DNA of 44,984 nt from an uncultured Pelagibacteraceae bacterium. GTDB lineage: Bacteria > Pseudomonadota > Alphaproteobacteria > Pelagibacterales > Pelagibacteraceae. The notes below the pieces were generated by a model. That model worked only from the letters and a program-made list of their open reading frames with translations. It ran no database searches and was not told where the DNA came from. Both the position numbers and the translations under genes were made by a program. Positions 10,282-20,482 of the stretch are shown here, piece by piece. The DNA is taken from the NCBI GenBank assembly GCA_902574345.1, contig CACGNF010000006.1, forward strand, positions 1 through 44,984. Reading direction: 5' to 3'. How positions within the stretch are numbered: the first letter of the stretch is position 1; each line of letters opens with the position of its first letter.

Positions 10282-11444
10282 TGAAAAAAAAAATTGCTAT
10301 TCTTGGTTCTACAGGTTCAATTGGTAAATGTTTAATTGATATAATTAAAAAAAATAAAAGAAATTTTGAAATAATCCTTCTTTCGGCAGATGAAAATTAT
10401 AAAGAACTTTTAAAGCAAGCTAAATTTTTTAATGTAAAAAATTTAATCATTACCAATCATAAAAGTTTCGATACAATTAAAAAAAATAAATACTCAAAAA
10501 AAATAAATATTTATAATAATTTTAATAGTCTCAAAAAAATTTTTAAGAAAAAAATCGATTATACAATGAGTTCTATCTCAGGAATCCAAGGACTTAAACC
10601 TACGATTGAAATCATTAAATATACTAATAAAATAGCAATCGCTAACAAAGAGGCAATAATATGTGGATGGGATTTAATAGAGAAAAACTTAAAAAAACAC
10701 AAGACACAATTTATTCCTGTAGACTCAGAACATTTTTCTATTTGGTATGCATTAAATAATATTGATAGAAATCTTATTGATAAAATTTATTTAACCGCAT
10801 CAGGAGGACCTTTTTTAAATAGTCCTATAAACAAATTAAAAAAAGTAAATATTAAACAAGCAACGAAACACCCAAATTGGAAAATGGGAAAAAAAATATC
10901 AATTGACTCAGCTACTATGATTAACAAAGTCTTTGAGGTGGTGGAGGCAAAAAAGATATTTAACGTACCATATAATAAGTTATCAATTATTGTTCACCCA
11001 AAATCCTATGTACACGCTATTATCAAGCTAAAGAATGGGTTCACTAAAATTATTGTGCACGACACAAATATGAGAATTCCTATTTTTAATTCCTTATATT
11101 CATCTAAAAGAATCATAAATTCAAAAAAATTGAATTTTAAAATTTTAAATAATTTGGATTTTAGAGCCGTTGATTTAAAAAAATTTCCACTAGTCCGAAT
11201 CTTAAAAATATTACCTAACAACACCTCATTATTTGAAACAATTTTGGTAACAATTAATGATAAATTTGTAGAATTATTTTTAGATAATAAGATTAAATTT
11301 ACTGATATTTCACAAAAAATGAATAAAATGCTGAATCTTAATAGTTTAAAAAAATATAAAAAAATAAAACCAAAAAGTATTGATGAAATTATTAAAACGA
11401 ATAAAAAAATAAGACACGATGTTGAACTTTTGACTAAAAAATGA
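10281..11444 (+). CDS. dxr: 1-deoxy-D-xylulose-5-phosphate reductoisomerase
   Basis: ILGSTGSIGK, IANKEAIICGW, PVDSEHFSIW, ASGGPF, HPNWKMGKKISIDSATMINK. Confidence 0.95.
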   Translation: MKKKIAILGSTGSIGKCLIDIIKKNKRNFEIILLSADENYKELLKQAKFFNVKNLIITNHKSFDTIKKNKYSKKINIYNNFNSLKKIFKKKIDYTMSSISGIQGLKPTIEIIKYTNKIAIANKEAIICGWDLIEKNLKKHKTQFIPVDSEHFSIWYALNNIDRNLIDKIYLTASGGPFLNSPINKLKKVNIKQATKHPNWKMGKKISIDSATMINKVFEVVEAKKIFNVPYNKLSIIVHPKSYVHAIIKLKNGFTKIIVHDTNMRIPIFNSLYSSKRIINSKKLNFKILNNLDFRAVDLKKFPLVRILKILPNNTSLFETILVTINDKFVELFLDNKIKFTDISQKMNKMLNLNSLKKYKKIKPKSIDEIIKTNKKIRHDVELLTKK

Positions 11445-13693
11445 ATATGTCTAAGCTTTTCTGTAAAATCAAATTATTATTAATATTTATTTTGCTTATC
11501 TTTACTTCTGTTTTGAGAGCAGAGATTATCAATGAGATTAATATTGAGGGAAATCAACGTATTTCGCCAGAAACAATTAAAATGTTTTCTGGTGTATCTA
11601 TTAAAAGCGATTTATCAGAGAATGATTTAAATAAAATATTAAAGCAATTGTATCAAACAAATTTTTTTGATTTTGTATCAGTTAAGATTGAAAATAAAAT
11701 TCTAATTATTAAAGTAAAAGAAAACCCAATCATACAAAATATAAATTATGAAGGAATTAAATCATCTGAAATGTTAGATGATTTAAAAAAAGACATATTT
11801 TTAAAGACAAGATCTTCTTTTAATCAAGTTTTATTAAAAAAAGATGAGGAAAATATTAAAAATTTTTTAAAAAAAAAAGGATATTATTTCTCTGAAATAG
11901 AAATATTAATAGATGAATTAGAGGATAATAAAATTAATTTAACTTATAATATTTCTTTAGGTGAAAAAGCCAAAATCCGTAAAATTACCTTTATAGGAAA
12001 TAAAATTTTCAAAGATAAGAAGTTAAAAAGTGTAATTTTGAGTGAAGAGCATAAACCATGGAAATTTTTATCTGGAAAAAAATATTTAAATGAGTCATTG
12101 ATTGAATATGATGAAAGATTGCTTAAAAATTATTATCTAAACAAAGGTTATTACAATGTTATTGTAAACTCATCATTTGCAAAAATGACTGATAGAGAGT
12201 CATTTGAATTAATTTTTAATATTGAGGCAAATTCAAAATTATTTTTTGGCAATCTAAACATAGATTTACCAAGTGATTTTTCCAAACCTAATTATGATAA
12301 AGTGGAAAAATTTTTTAAGAAGTTAGAAAATGAACCTTATTCCATAAATCGAATAGAAGATATAGTAGAAAAAATAGAAACCATAACAATCAATGAACAA
12401 TATGAGTCTATCAAAGCTAATATAAAAGAAACTATAATTGATGATAAAATTAATATTGATTTTAAAATAGAAGAAACTGAAAAATTTTTTATTGAAAGAA
12501 TAAATATTTTTGGAAATAATATTACTTTAGAGTCAGTTATAAGAAATCAAATTGAAATAGATGAGGGTGATCCATTCAATCAAATACTTTATGCAAAGTC
12601 TATAAATAATATAAAATCTCTAAATTTCTTTGAAAGTGTAAATGGTCAAATTGTAGATGGTAATGAATTTAACTCAAAAGTTATTAATATAACTATAACC
12701 GAAAAAGCTACTGGTGAAATCTTTGCTGGTGTTGGAACAGGAACAGAAGGCTCTTCTTTTTCATTTGGAGTAAAGGAGAATAATTATTTGGGAAGAGGTG
12801 TAAAAGTTGATAGCAACTTAAATGTCTCAGATGAAAGGATAAAAGGAAAGTTTATAGTTTCTAATCCAAATTATAAAAATTCTGACAAAAGAATTGATTT
12901 GGCGCTTGAAGCTACTTCAGTTGATAGACTAGGAACATCTGGATATAAATCTAATGTTACTGGATTTACAATTGGTACACAATTTGAGTATTTGGATGAT
13001 TTTAGGCTTGGATTATCTACCAAAAATAATATTGAAAAAATAGATGTCGATGGAAGTGCGTCTGCTAAACAAAAAAAACAAGATGGAAATTACTTTGATA
13101 GCTTCATTGGTTTAGACTTTATTTATGATAAAAGAAATCAGAGATATCAAACCACAAGTGGTTTTTTAAGTGATTATAATGTGAATTTACCAATTTTGAG
13201 TGACACAAATACCCTTACCAATGTTTATAACTATAAAGTTTTTAAAGAATTATATGAGAATAATGTCTCCTCATTTTCATTTTTATTTAAGGGAGCGAGT
13301 TCACTAAGTGGTGATGATATCAAACTTTCTGAGAGAATGTTTATACCTGGAAGAAAATTGAGAGGTTTTGAAACAGGCAAAATTGGACCTAAAGATGGAA
13401 GTGATTTTATCGGTGGAAATTATGTTTCAACTATTAACGCTACAACTTCTTTACCCAAAATATTAGAAGATGTTCAGAATGTAGATATCGTTATGTTTGC
13501 AGATGCAGCAAATATATGGGGTGTTGATTATGATAGTTCACTTGATAAAAGTGGCATTAGAAGTTCGGTTGGAATAGGACTAGATTGGTTGACACCTGTG
13601 GGACCTTTAACTTTTTCATTTGCCAAACCAATAACCAAAGAACCTACTGATATCGAGGAAACATTTAGATTTAATATAGGTACCAGTTTTTAA
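11441..13693 (+). CDS. bamA: Outer membrane protein assembly factor BamA
   Basis: Signal peptide, serial POTRA-like repeats, C-terminal barrel with RGF motif (GRKLRGFETGKIGP) and terminal Phe. Confidence 0.93.
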   Translation: MNMSKLFCKIKLLLIFILLIFTSVLRAEIINEINIEGNQRISPETIKMFSGVSIKSDLSENDLNKILKQLYQTNFFDFVSVKIENKILIIKVKENPIIQNINYEGIKSSEMLDDLKKDIFLKTRSSFNQVLLKKDEENIKNFLKKKGYYFSEIEILIDELEDNKINLTYNISLGEKAKIRKITFIGNKIFKDKKLKSVILSEEHKPWKFLSGKKYLNESLIEYDERLLKNYYLNKGYYNVIVNSSFAKMTDRESFELIFNIEANSKLFFGNLNIDLPSDFSKPNYDKVEKFFKKLENEPYSINRIEDIVEKIETITINEQYESIKANIKETIIDDKINIDFKIEETEKFFIERINIFGNNITLESVIRNQIEIDEGDPFNQILYAKSINNIKSLNFFESVNGQIVDGNEFNSKVINITITEKATGEIFAGVGTGTEGSSFSFGVKENNYLGRGVKVDSNLNVSDERIKGKFIVSNPNYKNSDKRIDLALEATSVDRLGTSGYKSNVTGFTIGTQFEYLDDFRLGLSTKNNIEKIDVDGSASAKQKKQDGNYFDSFIGLDFIYDKRNQRYQTTSGFLSDYNVNLPILSDTNTLTNVYNYKVFKELYENNVSSFSFLFKGASSLSGDDIKLSERMFIPGRKLRGFETGKIGPKDGSDFIGGNYVSTINATTSLPKILEDVQNVDIVMFADAANIWGVDYDSSLDKSGIRSSVGIGLDWLTPVGPLTFSFAKPITKEPTDIEETFRFNIGTSF

Positions 13694-14206
13694 ATGAATA
13701 TTATTAAAAAATTTTTCACTATCTTTGTAGTGTTATTTTTATTTGTGCCCTCATCACATGGTGAGGATAAAATTGTATATTTAGATTTAGATAACGTTGT
13801 GACTAACACAAATGCTGGTAAATCAATTTTAGATCAACTCGAAAAATCTAAAAAATCGGCGCTGTTAAGTTTTGAGAAAAAAGAAAAGGAATTAAAAATT
13901 ATTGAGGATGAAATTAAAAAACAAAAAAATATCATTTCTGATAAAGAATTACAAAAAAAATTGCTTGAATTTAGAAAAGAGCTTTCAAATTTTCGTCAAG
14001 AAAGACAAAAAGTTGTAAATGAATTTAATCAAAAGAAAAAAGTAGAATTTGATCAATTTTTTAAAAAAATCACACCTATTATAGAAAGATATGTTAGTGA
14101 AAAAAATATTGATATGGTACTTGATAGAAAAAAAGTTTTTGTAGCAAGTAAAAAAAAAGATATTACAAAAGAAATTATAAAGATAATTAATACTAATTTA
14201 AAATGA
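13694..14206 (+). CDS. skp: Skp/OmpH-family periplasmic chaperone
   Basis: Signal peptide, YLDLDNVVTNTNAGKSILDQLEK followed by coiled-coil; located after bamA. Confidence 0.8.
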   Translation: MNIIKKFFTIFVVLFLFVPSSHGEDKIVYLDLDNVVTNTNAGKSILDQLEKSKKSALLSFEKKEKELKIIEDEIKKQKNIISDKELQKKLLEFRKELSNFRQERQKVVNEFNQKKKVEFDQFFKKITPIIERYVSEKNIDMVLDRKKVFVASKKKDITKEIIKIINTNLK

Positions 14207-14652
14207 AAACTCATTTAGATAAAAAACAAATCATTGAATTATTACCTCATCGTGAACCTATGCTTTTAATAGACGAACTTTATGATATTAAAAAATTATT
14301 TTCTGCTACAGCTGTTGTTAATGTAAAAAAAAATAGTTTTTTTGTTAATGGTCATTTTCCAGGACAACCTGTTATGCCTGGTGTTTTAATTGTAGAGTCT
14401 TTTGGTCAAGCTGCTGCTGCTTTAACAGCCCATGGTTTAGATAAATCAACCTATGAAAATAAATTGGTATTTTTAATGGGTGTAGAAAAGGCAAGATTTA
14501 GAAATCCAGTTATTCCTGATTGTAAATTAATCTTAAAGATAGAGGCTATTAGATCTCATGGTCGTGTTTGGAAATATAAAGGAGAAGCATTTGTGGATGA
14601 TAAAAAAATGGCGGATGCAATATGGTCAGCTACAATTGTCGACAAGAAATAA
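14203..14652 (+). CDS. fabZ: 3-hydroxyacyl-ACP dehydratase FabZ
   Basis: IIELLPHREPMLLID, NGHFPGQPVMPGVLIVESFGQAAA. Confidence 0.95.
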   Translation: MKTHLDKKQIIELLPHREPMLLIDELYDIKKLFSATAVVNVKKNSFFVNGHFPGQPVMPGVLIVESFGQAAAALTAHGLDKSTYENKLVFLMGVEKARFRNPVIPDCKLILKIEAIRSHGRVWKYKGEAFVDDKKMADAIWSATIVDKK

Positions 14653-14703
14653 TTAGCAATAATTCTTGATAACACAACAACCTGTGCTTTGATAAAAGCA
14701 ATT

Positions 14704-15681
14704 ATGTCTAATCCATTTTTTACTAATAATGGACCATTTAAAATTTCAGAAATCTTCAAAATTTTAAAAATTGAACTTAAAATTGAGGAAAACCTGTTAG
14801 TAAAAGATATTCAGGATTTAAATAATGCTGATACAGATTGTATTACATTTTTTCACTCAAAAAAATATAATCAAATAGCAAGAAAAACCAAAGCCTCATA
14901 TTGTATCACAACACAAAATTTAAAAGACTATCTTCCAAACAATTGCACTCCTATTGTGGTTGAAAATGTATTAGTTTCAACCTCACTTGTTACTCAAAAG
15001 TTTTATCCAAATTCAATTGAGGATGAGTATGATGCCTCCGCTGTCGATATAAAAGATACCACTCTAAAAGATATAGTAACTGCTGGAAAAAATGTATTAG
15101 TTGGAGACAACGTCAAAATTGGAAAAAATTGTTTAATTGGACATAACTCAATTATAGAACGAAATGTTCAAATTGGTGATAATTGTAAAATTGGATCTAA
15201 CACAATTTTAAGAAATTCTGTGATAAAAGATAACGTGACTATTTTAGATAATTGTGTAATTGGAAAAAAAGGATTTGGTTTTTTTCCATCACAGATTAAA
15301 AATTTGAGATATCCTCATATAGGTATCGTTATAATCAATGAAAATTCTGAAATTGGATGTGGATCTACAATAGATCGTGGTTCTTTATCTAATACAGAAA
15401 TTGGTAAAAATACTTTTTTAGATAATCAAATTCATATAGCTCATAATGTTAAAATTGGTGAAAATACAATTATAGCTGGACAAGTCGGAATTGCAGGGAG
15501 TTCGATTATTGGTAATAATGTGAAAATTGGCGGTCAAGCTGGAATATCCGGACATCTCAGAGTAGGAAATAATGTTGAAATCGGTGGTGGCAGTGGTGTT
15601 ATAAAAGATATTCCTGATAATGCAAAAGTTATGGGTTATCCAGCAAAAAGTATTAGAGAATTTTTGAAAGATAATAGATGA
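14704..15681 (+). CDS. lpxD: UDP-3-O-acylglucosamine N-acyltransferase
   Basis: Left-handed beta-helix hexapeptide repeats, IGKKGFGFFPSQ, HIAHNVKIGENTIIAGQVGIAGSS. The ORF track starts at TTG 14689; ATG 14704 is more likely. Confidence 0.9.
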   Translation: MSNPFFTNNGPFKISEIFKILKIELKIEENLLVKDIQDLNNADTDCITFFHSKKYNQIARKTKASYCITTQNLKDYLPNNCTPIVVENVLVSTSLVTQKFYPNSIEDEYDASAVDIKDTTLKDIVTAGKNVLVGDNVKIGKNCLIGHNSIIERNVQIGDNCKIGSNTILRNSVIKDNVTILDNCVIGKKGFGFFPSQIKNLRYPHIGIVIINENSEIGCGSTIDRGSLSNTEIGKNTFLDNQIHIAHNVKIGENTIIAGQVGIAGSSIIGNNVKIGGQAGISGHLRVGNNVEIGGGSGVIKDIPDNAKVMGYPAKSIREFLKDNR

Positions 15682-16460
15682 TACATAACACTGCTATCGT
15701 TGATCCAAAATCTAAAATTTCATCTAACGTAGAGGTAGGTCCCTATTCAGTAATTGGACCAAATGTTGAGGTAGGAGAAAATACTATCATCCAGTCTCAT
15801 GTTAGTATTGTGGGAAACACTAAGATTGGGAAGAAAAATAAGATTTATCCATTTGCTTCTATTGGAAACGATCCTCAAGATCTTAAATTTAATGGTGAGA
15901 ATACTAAATTAGAAATTGGAGATAACAATAAAATAAGAGAATATGTAACAATAAATCCAGGCACTAAAGGTGGCGGTGGTATTACTAAAATTGGTAATGG
16001 ATGTTTATTTATGGTTTCTTCACATATAGCACATGATTGTTTAGTCGAGGATAATGTAATACTTGCAAATAATGTTCCACTTGGCGGACATGCACATATT
16101 GAGCAAAATGTAATAATCGGAGGTAATTCAGCTGTACAACAGTTTACTAGAGTAGGTAAGTTTGCAATGATAGGTGGAATGTGTGGAGTTGTAAGAGACA
16201 TCATCCCATATGCAATGGTACATGGAAATAGAAGTGTTCTTCAAGGTTTAAATTTAATTGGTTTAAGAAGAAAAAATATACCCAATAAAGAAATCTTAGT
16301 CTTAAGTGAAGCATACAAAGAAATCTTTAAAAACGAAAATTTGACGGAAAATTTGAAAAATTTAAACGCTGAGATTAAAAAAAATAGTCTTGTAAAAGAC
16401 GTTGTTGATTTTTTAGAAAAAGATAAAAAAAGACCAATATGCACACCTTTTTCAAAATAA
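15678..16460 (+). CDS. lpxA: UDP-N-acetylglucosamine O-acyltransferase
   Basis: HNTAIVDPKSKISSNVEVGPYSVIG, DPQDLKF, GGHAHIEQNVIIGGNSAVQQFTRVGKFAMIGG. Confidence 0.95.
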   Translation: MIHNTAIVDPKSKISSNVEVGPYSVIGPNVEVGENTIIQSHVSIVGNTKIGKKNKIYPFASIGNDPQDLKFNGENTKLEIGDNNKIREYVTINPGTKGGGGITKIGNGCLFMVSSHIAHDCLVEDNVILANNVPLGGHAHIEQNVIIGGNSAVQQFTRVGKFAMIGGMCGVVRDIIPYAMVHGNRSVLQGLNLIGLRRKNIPNKEILVLSEAYKEIFKNENLTENLKNLNAEIKKNSLVKDVVDFLEKDKKRPICTPFSK

Positions 16461-16461
16461 A

Positions 16462-17247
16462 ATGATAGGTTTATTTTTAGGTGACACAGACTTTTCGAAA
16501 ATCGTTCTTAAAAAAATAAAAAAACTGAAAAAAAAGCACTTTATAATTGATTTTTCTAATAAGAATGATTTTGCTAAAGAAAAAAATTCTTACAGAATTA
16601 GTATTGGAAAATTTGGAAGAATAATAGACTTAATCAAAAAGCAAAAATCGAATAAAGTTCTTTTTGCTGGAAAAATCGCTAAACCAAAATTTTCTACATT
16701 GAGATTAGATTTGAAAGGTATCTATTACATGCCGAGTATTATAAAAGCTGCTAAATTAGGAGATGCAGCTATAATTAAAGTCATAATTGAAATTCTTAAA
16801 AAAGAAAAAATTGATGTCATAAGTTCAACTCATTTCAATCCAGAGTTAACCGCTAAAAAAGGTTTACATACAAAGATAAAACCTTCTCGAGCTGATATTA
16901 AATCAATCAATAGAGGTATAAAATATTTAGCTAAAACTAATAGTTATGATCATATTCAAGCACTAGTGGTGAGAGATAATAAGATAATAGCGAAAGAAGA
17001 CAATAGAGGTACTAAAAAAATGATGACTAAATTAAAGAATAATTCTGGCGGTATTTTAATAAAGTTTCCGAAAAAAAAACAAGATTTGAGAATGGATTTA
17101 CCAACAATAGGGATACAAACCATTAAAGATTGTAAAAAATATGGATTAAAAGGAATAGTTCTTAAATCAAAAAAAAATATCTTTTTAGATAAATCTAAAA
17201 GTATTGAATTTGCTGATAAAAATAAAATTTTTATTTTGATAAAATGA
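16462..17247 (+). CDS. lpxI: UDP-2,3-diacylglucosamine pyrophosphatase LpxI
   Basis: DUF1009/LpxI-like: GKIAKPKFSTLRLD, GTKKMM, DLRMDLPTIGIQTI; located between lpxA and lpxB. Confidence 0.85.
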   Translation: MIGLFLGDTDFSKIVLKKIKKLKKKHFIIDFSNKNDFAKEKNSYRISIGKFGRIIDLIKKQKSNKVLFAGKIAKPKFSTLRLDLKGIYYMPSIIKAAKLGDAAIIKVIIEILKKEKIDVISSTHFNPELTAKKGLHTKIKPSRADIKSINRGIKYLAKTNSYDHIQALVVRDNKIIAKEDNRGTKKMMTKLKNNSGGILIKFPKKKQDLRMDLPTIGIQTIKDCKKYGLKGIVLKSKKNIFLDKSKSIEFADKNKIFILIK

Positions 17248-18380
17248 AAAAAATATTTGTGCTTACAGGAGAACCCTCAGGGGATAAATTGGCTTCCACA
17301 GCAATTTCAAAACTTCAAAAAGATTATACCAATATTGAATATTTATCTGTAGGTGGATCAAATTTAAGAAAAATTGGCATAGAGTCTATCTTTGATTTGA
17401 AAGAAATAACTTATTTGGGTTTTACGAGTGTTTTGTTAAATATTTTTAAGATTAATAAAAGAATTAATCAAACTGTTAAAGAAATCTTGAAATTCAATCC
17501 AGATGTTTTGTTTAGTGTTGATAGTCCAGATTTTACTTTAAGAGTTGCAGAAAAGGTTAAAAAAATTAATCCTCAAATTAAAACAATTCACTATGTAGCT
17601 CCACAAGTTTGGATTTGGAGAAAAGGAAGGGTAAAAAAGATTAAAAAATTTATTGATCATATTCTTTTATTATTTGATTTTGAAAAAAAATTTTTTGATG
17701 AAGAAAATATAAATAATACTTTTGTAGGTCATCCATTAATAGAAAATAACAAAAATAATAAAACAGATATCAATAATTTTATTTCTAATAATAAAAAGAT
17801 AATCTCTATATTTCCGGGTAGTCGAAAATCAGAAACAAATGTTTTATTACCAATATTGATTGATTTTATAAATATGATGAACAAAAGAAATTCAAATTAT
17901 AATTTTATTTTTCATGCTACTGAAGAAAACAAAAATAACATTGTTGAGTATATTAAAGATAAGAATTTGAATAATATTGATGTAATTTCAGATGAAAATA
18001 TGAAAAAAGAAATATTATCAAATTCAATTTTTGCTGTATGTAAGTCAGGAACAATATCTCTCCAAGTCTGTAATGCTAATGTTCCTTCAATAATTATTTA
18101 TAAGTTAAATTTTATAAATTTTATGATCTTTAAATTATTGGTAAATGTTAAATTTGCAAATATCATCAATATAATTAATAATAAAGAAGTCATTCCTGAA
18201 TTGTTGCAAAGTGAGTGTAATGCAAAAGAAATTTATAATTCTGTTTTATATATGCTTAAAAATCCAGAGATTGGAAAAAAACAATTAGAACAATGCAATC
18301 AAACTTTAAAAGGAATTAGATCGAACTCTTCATCATCTAATGAAGTAGCCACAATATTAAGAAATAGTCTTGTTGGATAA
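17244..18380 (+). CDS. lpxB: Lipid-A-disaccharide synthase
   Basis: FVLTGEPSGDKLAS, SVDSPDFTLRVAEKVK, HYVAPQVWIWRKGRVKKI, FVGHPL, FPGSRKSE. Confidence 0.95.
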   Translation: MKKIFVLTGEPSGDKLASTAISKLQKDYTNIEYLSVGGSNLRKIGIESIFDLKEITYLGFTSVLLNIFKINKRINQTVKEILKFNPDVLFSVDSPDFTLRVAEKVKKINPQIKTIHYVAPQVWIWRKGRVKKIKKFIDHILLLFDFEKKFFDEENINNTFVGHPLIENNKNNKTDINNFISNNKKIISIFPGSRKSETNVLLPILIDFINMMNKRNSNYNFIFHATEENKNNIVEYIKDKNLNNIDVISDENMKKEILSNSIFAVCKSGTISLQVCNANVPSIIIYKLNFINFMIFKLLVNVKFANIINIINNKEVIPELLQSECNAKEIYNSVLYMLKNPEIGKKQLEQCNQTLKGIRSNSSSSNEVATILRNSLVG

Positions 18381-19757
18381 TCTTTTTTTAACCTCTTCTT
18401 TACCCAGAGATACAATTATATCATAAATACCAGGACCAAATTTTGACCCTGTTAAAGCCACTCTTAAGGGCTGACCAACACCTTTAAAATTGGTGTTATT
18501 AGATTTTATTAGTTCCTGAACTATTGGTTCTAAATTTTCCCTTGTAAAGTTGCTTATTTCTTTAATATTATCTTTAAATTCAGAGATAATTTTTCGTGCA
18601 TTACCATCAATTAATTTTAGATCTTCTTTATTAAAATTAACTTCATCATTAATAATATATTGGCTATTATTGTATATATCCTCTAGTGTTTTAGCTTTAT
18701 TCTTGAGAAAAGTTAGAGATTTTTTAATTTTATCTTTTTTTTCCTCAATAATCTTTTTTTTAAAAATCTCACAATAATTAATTAGTTGATTAAAAAGTTC
18801 GTTTTCATCAATGCTTTTTATATAGTGTTCATTCATAGATAGAATTCTACTCAAATCTAATTTTGATGGTGATTTTCCAATACCTTCAAGATTAAAATAT
18901 TTTACACTTTCATCTAAAGTAAAAATTTCTTTATCTTCGTATGACCAACCCAATCTTAAAAGATAATTTCTCAAAGCATCTGGCATAATACCTATTTTAG
19001 AATAGTCCTCCAGAGTTGATGCTTTATCTCTTTTTGATAATTTTTTCCCCTCAATTGTATGAATTAATGGTATATGTGCAAATGTTGGTAAAGCCCATTC
19101 CATTGCATCATAAATTTGAATTTGTTTAAATGTATTGATTTTATGATCATCACCTCTAATAATATGTGTCATATTCATCTGATGGTCATCAACAGCAGCA
19201 GATAAATTATAAGTTGGTGTGCCATCATTTCTTAAAATTATAAAATCTTCGATGGTATTATTTTCAATTTCTACATTTCCCTGAACTTTATCTTTTAATA
19301 TTGATGTACCATCAATTTTACTTTTAAATCTTATGACAGGTTTTACATCTTTAGGAGCCTCATTCTCATTTTTGTCTCTCCATTTTCTGTCATAAACGTA
19401 TGGAATTTTTTTTTGCTTAGCTCTTTTTTTTTGCACTTCAATTTCTTCAGTTGAGCAATAACATCTATAAGCACTACCTTTTTTTAATAGTTCATTTGCA
19501 ACTTTTATATGATCATCAATTTTTTGAGATTGTATATATTCTGTTCCATCATGATTGATACCTATCCATTGCAAAGATTTTATAATTTGATTTTTATATT
19601 CCTCTTTTGATCTTTCTTTATCTGTATCTTCTATCCTTAGATAAAAATTACCTTTTTGGTTTTTTGAATATAACCAATTAAATAAGGCTGTTCTCACCCC
19701 ACCAATATGCAAAGGTCCAGTAGGTGATGGAGCAAATCTAGTTGCTACTTTTTTCAT
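18357..19757 (-). CDS. gltX: Glutamyl-tRNA synthetase
   Basis: TRFAPSPTGPLHIGGVRTALFNWL, KLSKRDKA motif, 466 aa. Confidence 0.95.
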   Translation of the reverse strand: MKKVATRFAPSPTGPLHIGGVRTALFNWLYSKNQKGNFYLRIEDTDKERSKEEYKNQIIKSLQWIGINHDGTEYIQSQKIDDHIKVANELLKKGSAYRCYCSTEEIEVQKKRAKQKKIPYVYDRKWRDKNENEAPKDVKPVIRFKSKIDGTSILKDKVQGNVEIENNTIEDFIILRNDGTPTYNLSAAVDDHQMNMTHIIRGDDHKINTFKQIQIYDAMEWALPTFAHIPLIHTIEGKKLSKRDKASTLEDYSKIGIMPDALRNYLLRLGWSYEDKEIFTLDESVKYFNLEGIGKSPSKLDLSRILSMNEHYIKSIDENELFNQLINYCEIFKKKIIEEKKDKIKKSLTFLKNKAKTLEDIYNNSQYIINDEVNFNKEDLKLIDGNARKIISEFKDNIKEISNFTRENLEPIVQELIKSNNTNFKGVGQPLRVALTGSKFGPGIYDIIVSLGKEEVKKRLSNKTIS

Positions 19758-19780
19758 TAAAAATGGTTTAGACTATTTTT

Positions 19781-20458
19781 TTAGAAGTTTCTATATAAAG
19801 ATACTAAAACACCTTGAACTTTTACTCTATCAGGGCCAAAAATTTTGGTTTCATAGTTTTTATTAGCGCTTTCTAACGCTACTACTTTACCTTTTTTTCT
19901 AATTCTTTTAAGCATAGCTTCATGTTCATCAATTAAAGCTACCACTATTTTTCCATTATCGGCTGTATCGGTTCTTTTGATGATGACTGTGTCTCCCTCA
20001 TGAATTCCAGCTTCAATCATTGAGTCTCCTTGAACTTTAAGGCCGAAATAATCTCCATTTTTTTCTAAGTTATTTGGTAATGGAATTCTAGAAACTTCAT
20101 TTTGAATTGCTTCAACAGGTGTTCCAGCTGCTATTTTACCTAAAACTGGCACCTCTGCATCGTCGGATGAAGGTTTTTCTTCATCCAAACCCCCTTTAAT
20201 AACACTTGGGGAGAAATTATTGTAAATATCATTTGCAGAAGCAGTCTCTGGTAATTTTATAACCTCCAAAGCTCTAGCTTTATGTGGAAGCCTTTTAATG
20301 AAACCTCTTTCTTCTAAAGCACTAATTAATCTGTGAATCCCAGATTTTGATTTAAGATTTAGAGACTCCTTCATTTCTTCGTAAGAAGGGGATACACCAG
20401 AGCTCCTCAACTTCTTGTTGATAAATAAAAGCAAGTTTTTTTGTTTTTTTGTTAGCAT
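19781..20458 (-). CDS. lexA: LexA repressor
   Basis: N-terminal wHTH, cleavage site KIAAGTPVEA, catalytic GDSMIEAGI and MLKRI lysine. Confidence 0.96.
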   Translation of the reverse strand: MLTKKQKNLLLFINKKLRSSGVSPSYEEMKESLNLKSKSGIHRLISALEERGFIKRLPHKARALEVIKLPETASANDIYNNFSPSVIKGGLDEEKPSSDDAEVPVLGKIAAGTPVEAIQNEVSRIPLPNNLEKNGDYFGLKVQGDSMIEAGIHEGDTVIIKRTDTADNGKIVVALIDEHEAMLKRIRKKGKVVALESANKNYETKIFGPDRVKVQGVLVSLYRNF

Positions 20459-20460
20459 AA

Positions 20461-20475
20461 GAACAAATATCGTAC
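20461..20475 (-). promoter_or_regulatory. Second LexA-box-like site (GTAC-N7-GTTC on the minus strand, one mismatch)
   Basis: Plus-strand GAACAAATATCGTAC; minus strand GTAC GATATTT GTTC versus the alphaproteobacterial GTTC-N7-GTTC box; ends 2 nt before the lexA start codon. Confidence 0.5.
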
Positions 20476-20482
20476 AAACAAT

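Noticed and set aside
15875-16204. 109-aa minus-strand ORF opposite lpxA
   Set aside because: Shadow ORF of hexapeptide-repeat coding sequence; Pro/Ile/Cys-rich translation without homology features.
14704-16460. Short periodic repeats in lpxD/lpxA DNA
   Set aside because: Explained by left-handed beta-helix hexapeptide repeats, not a DNA repeat array.
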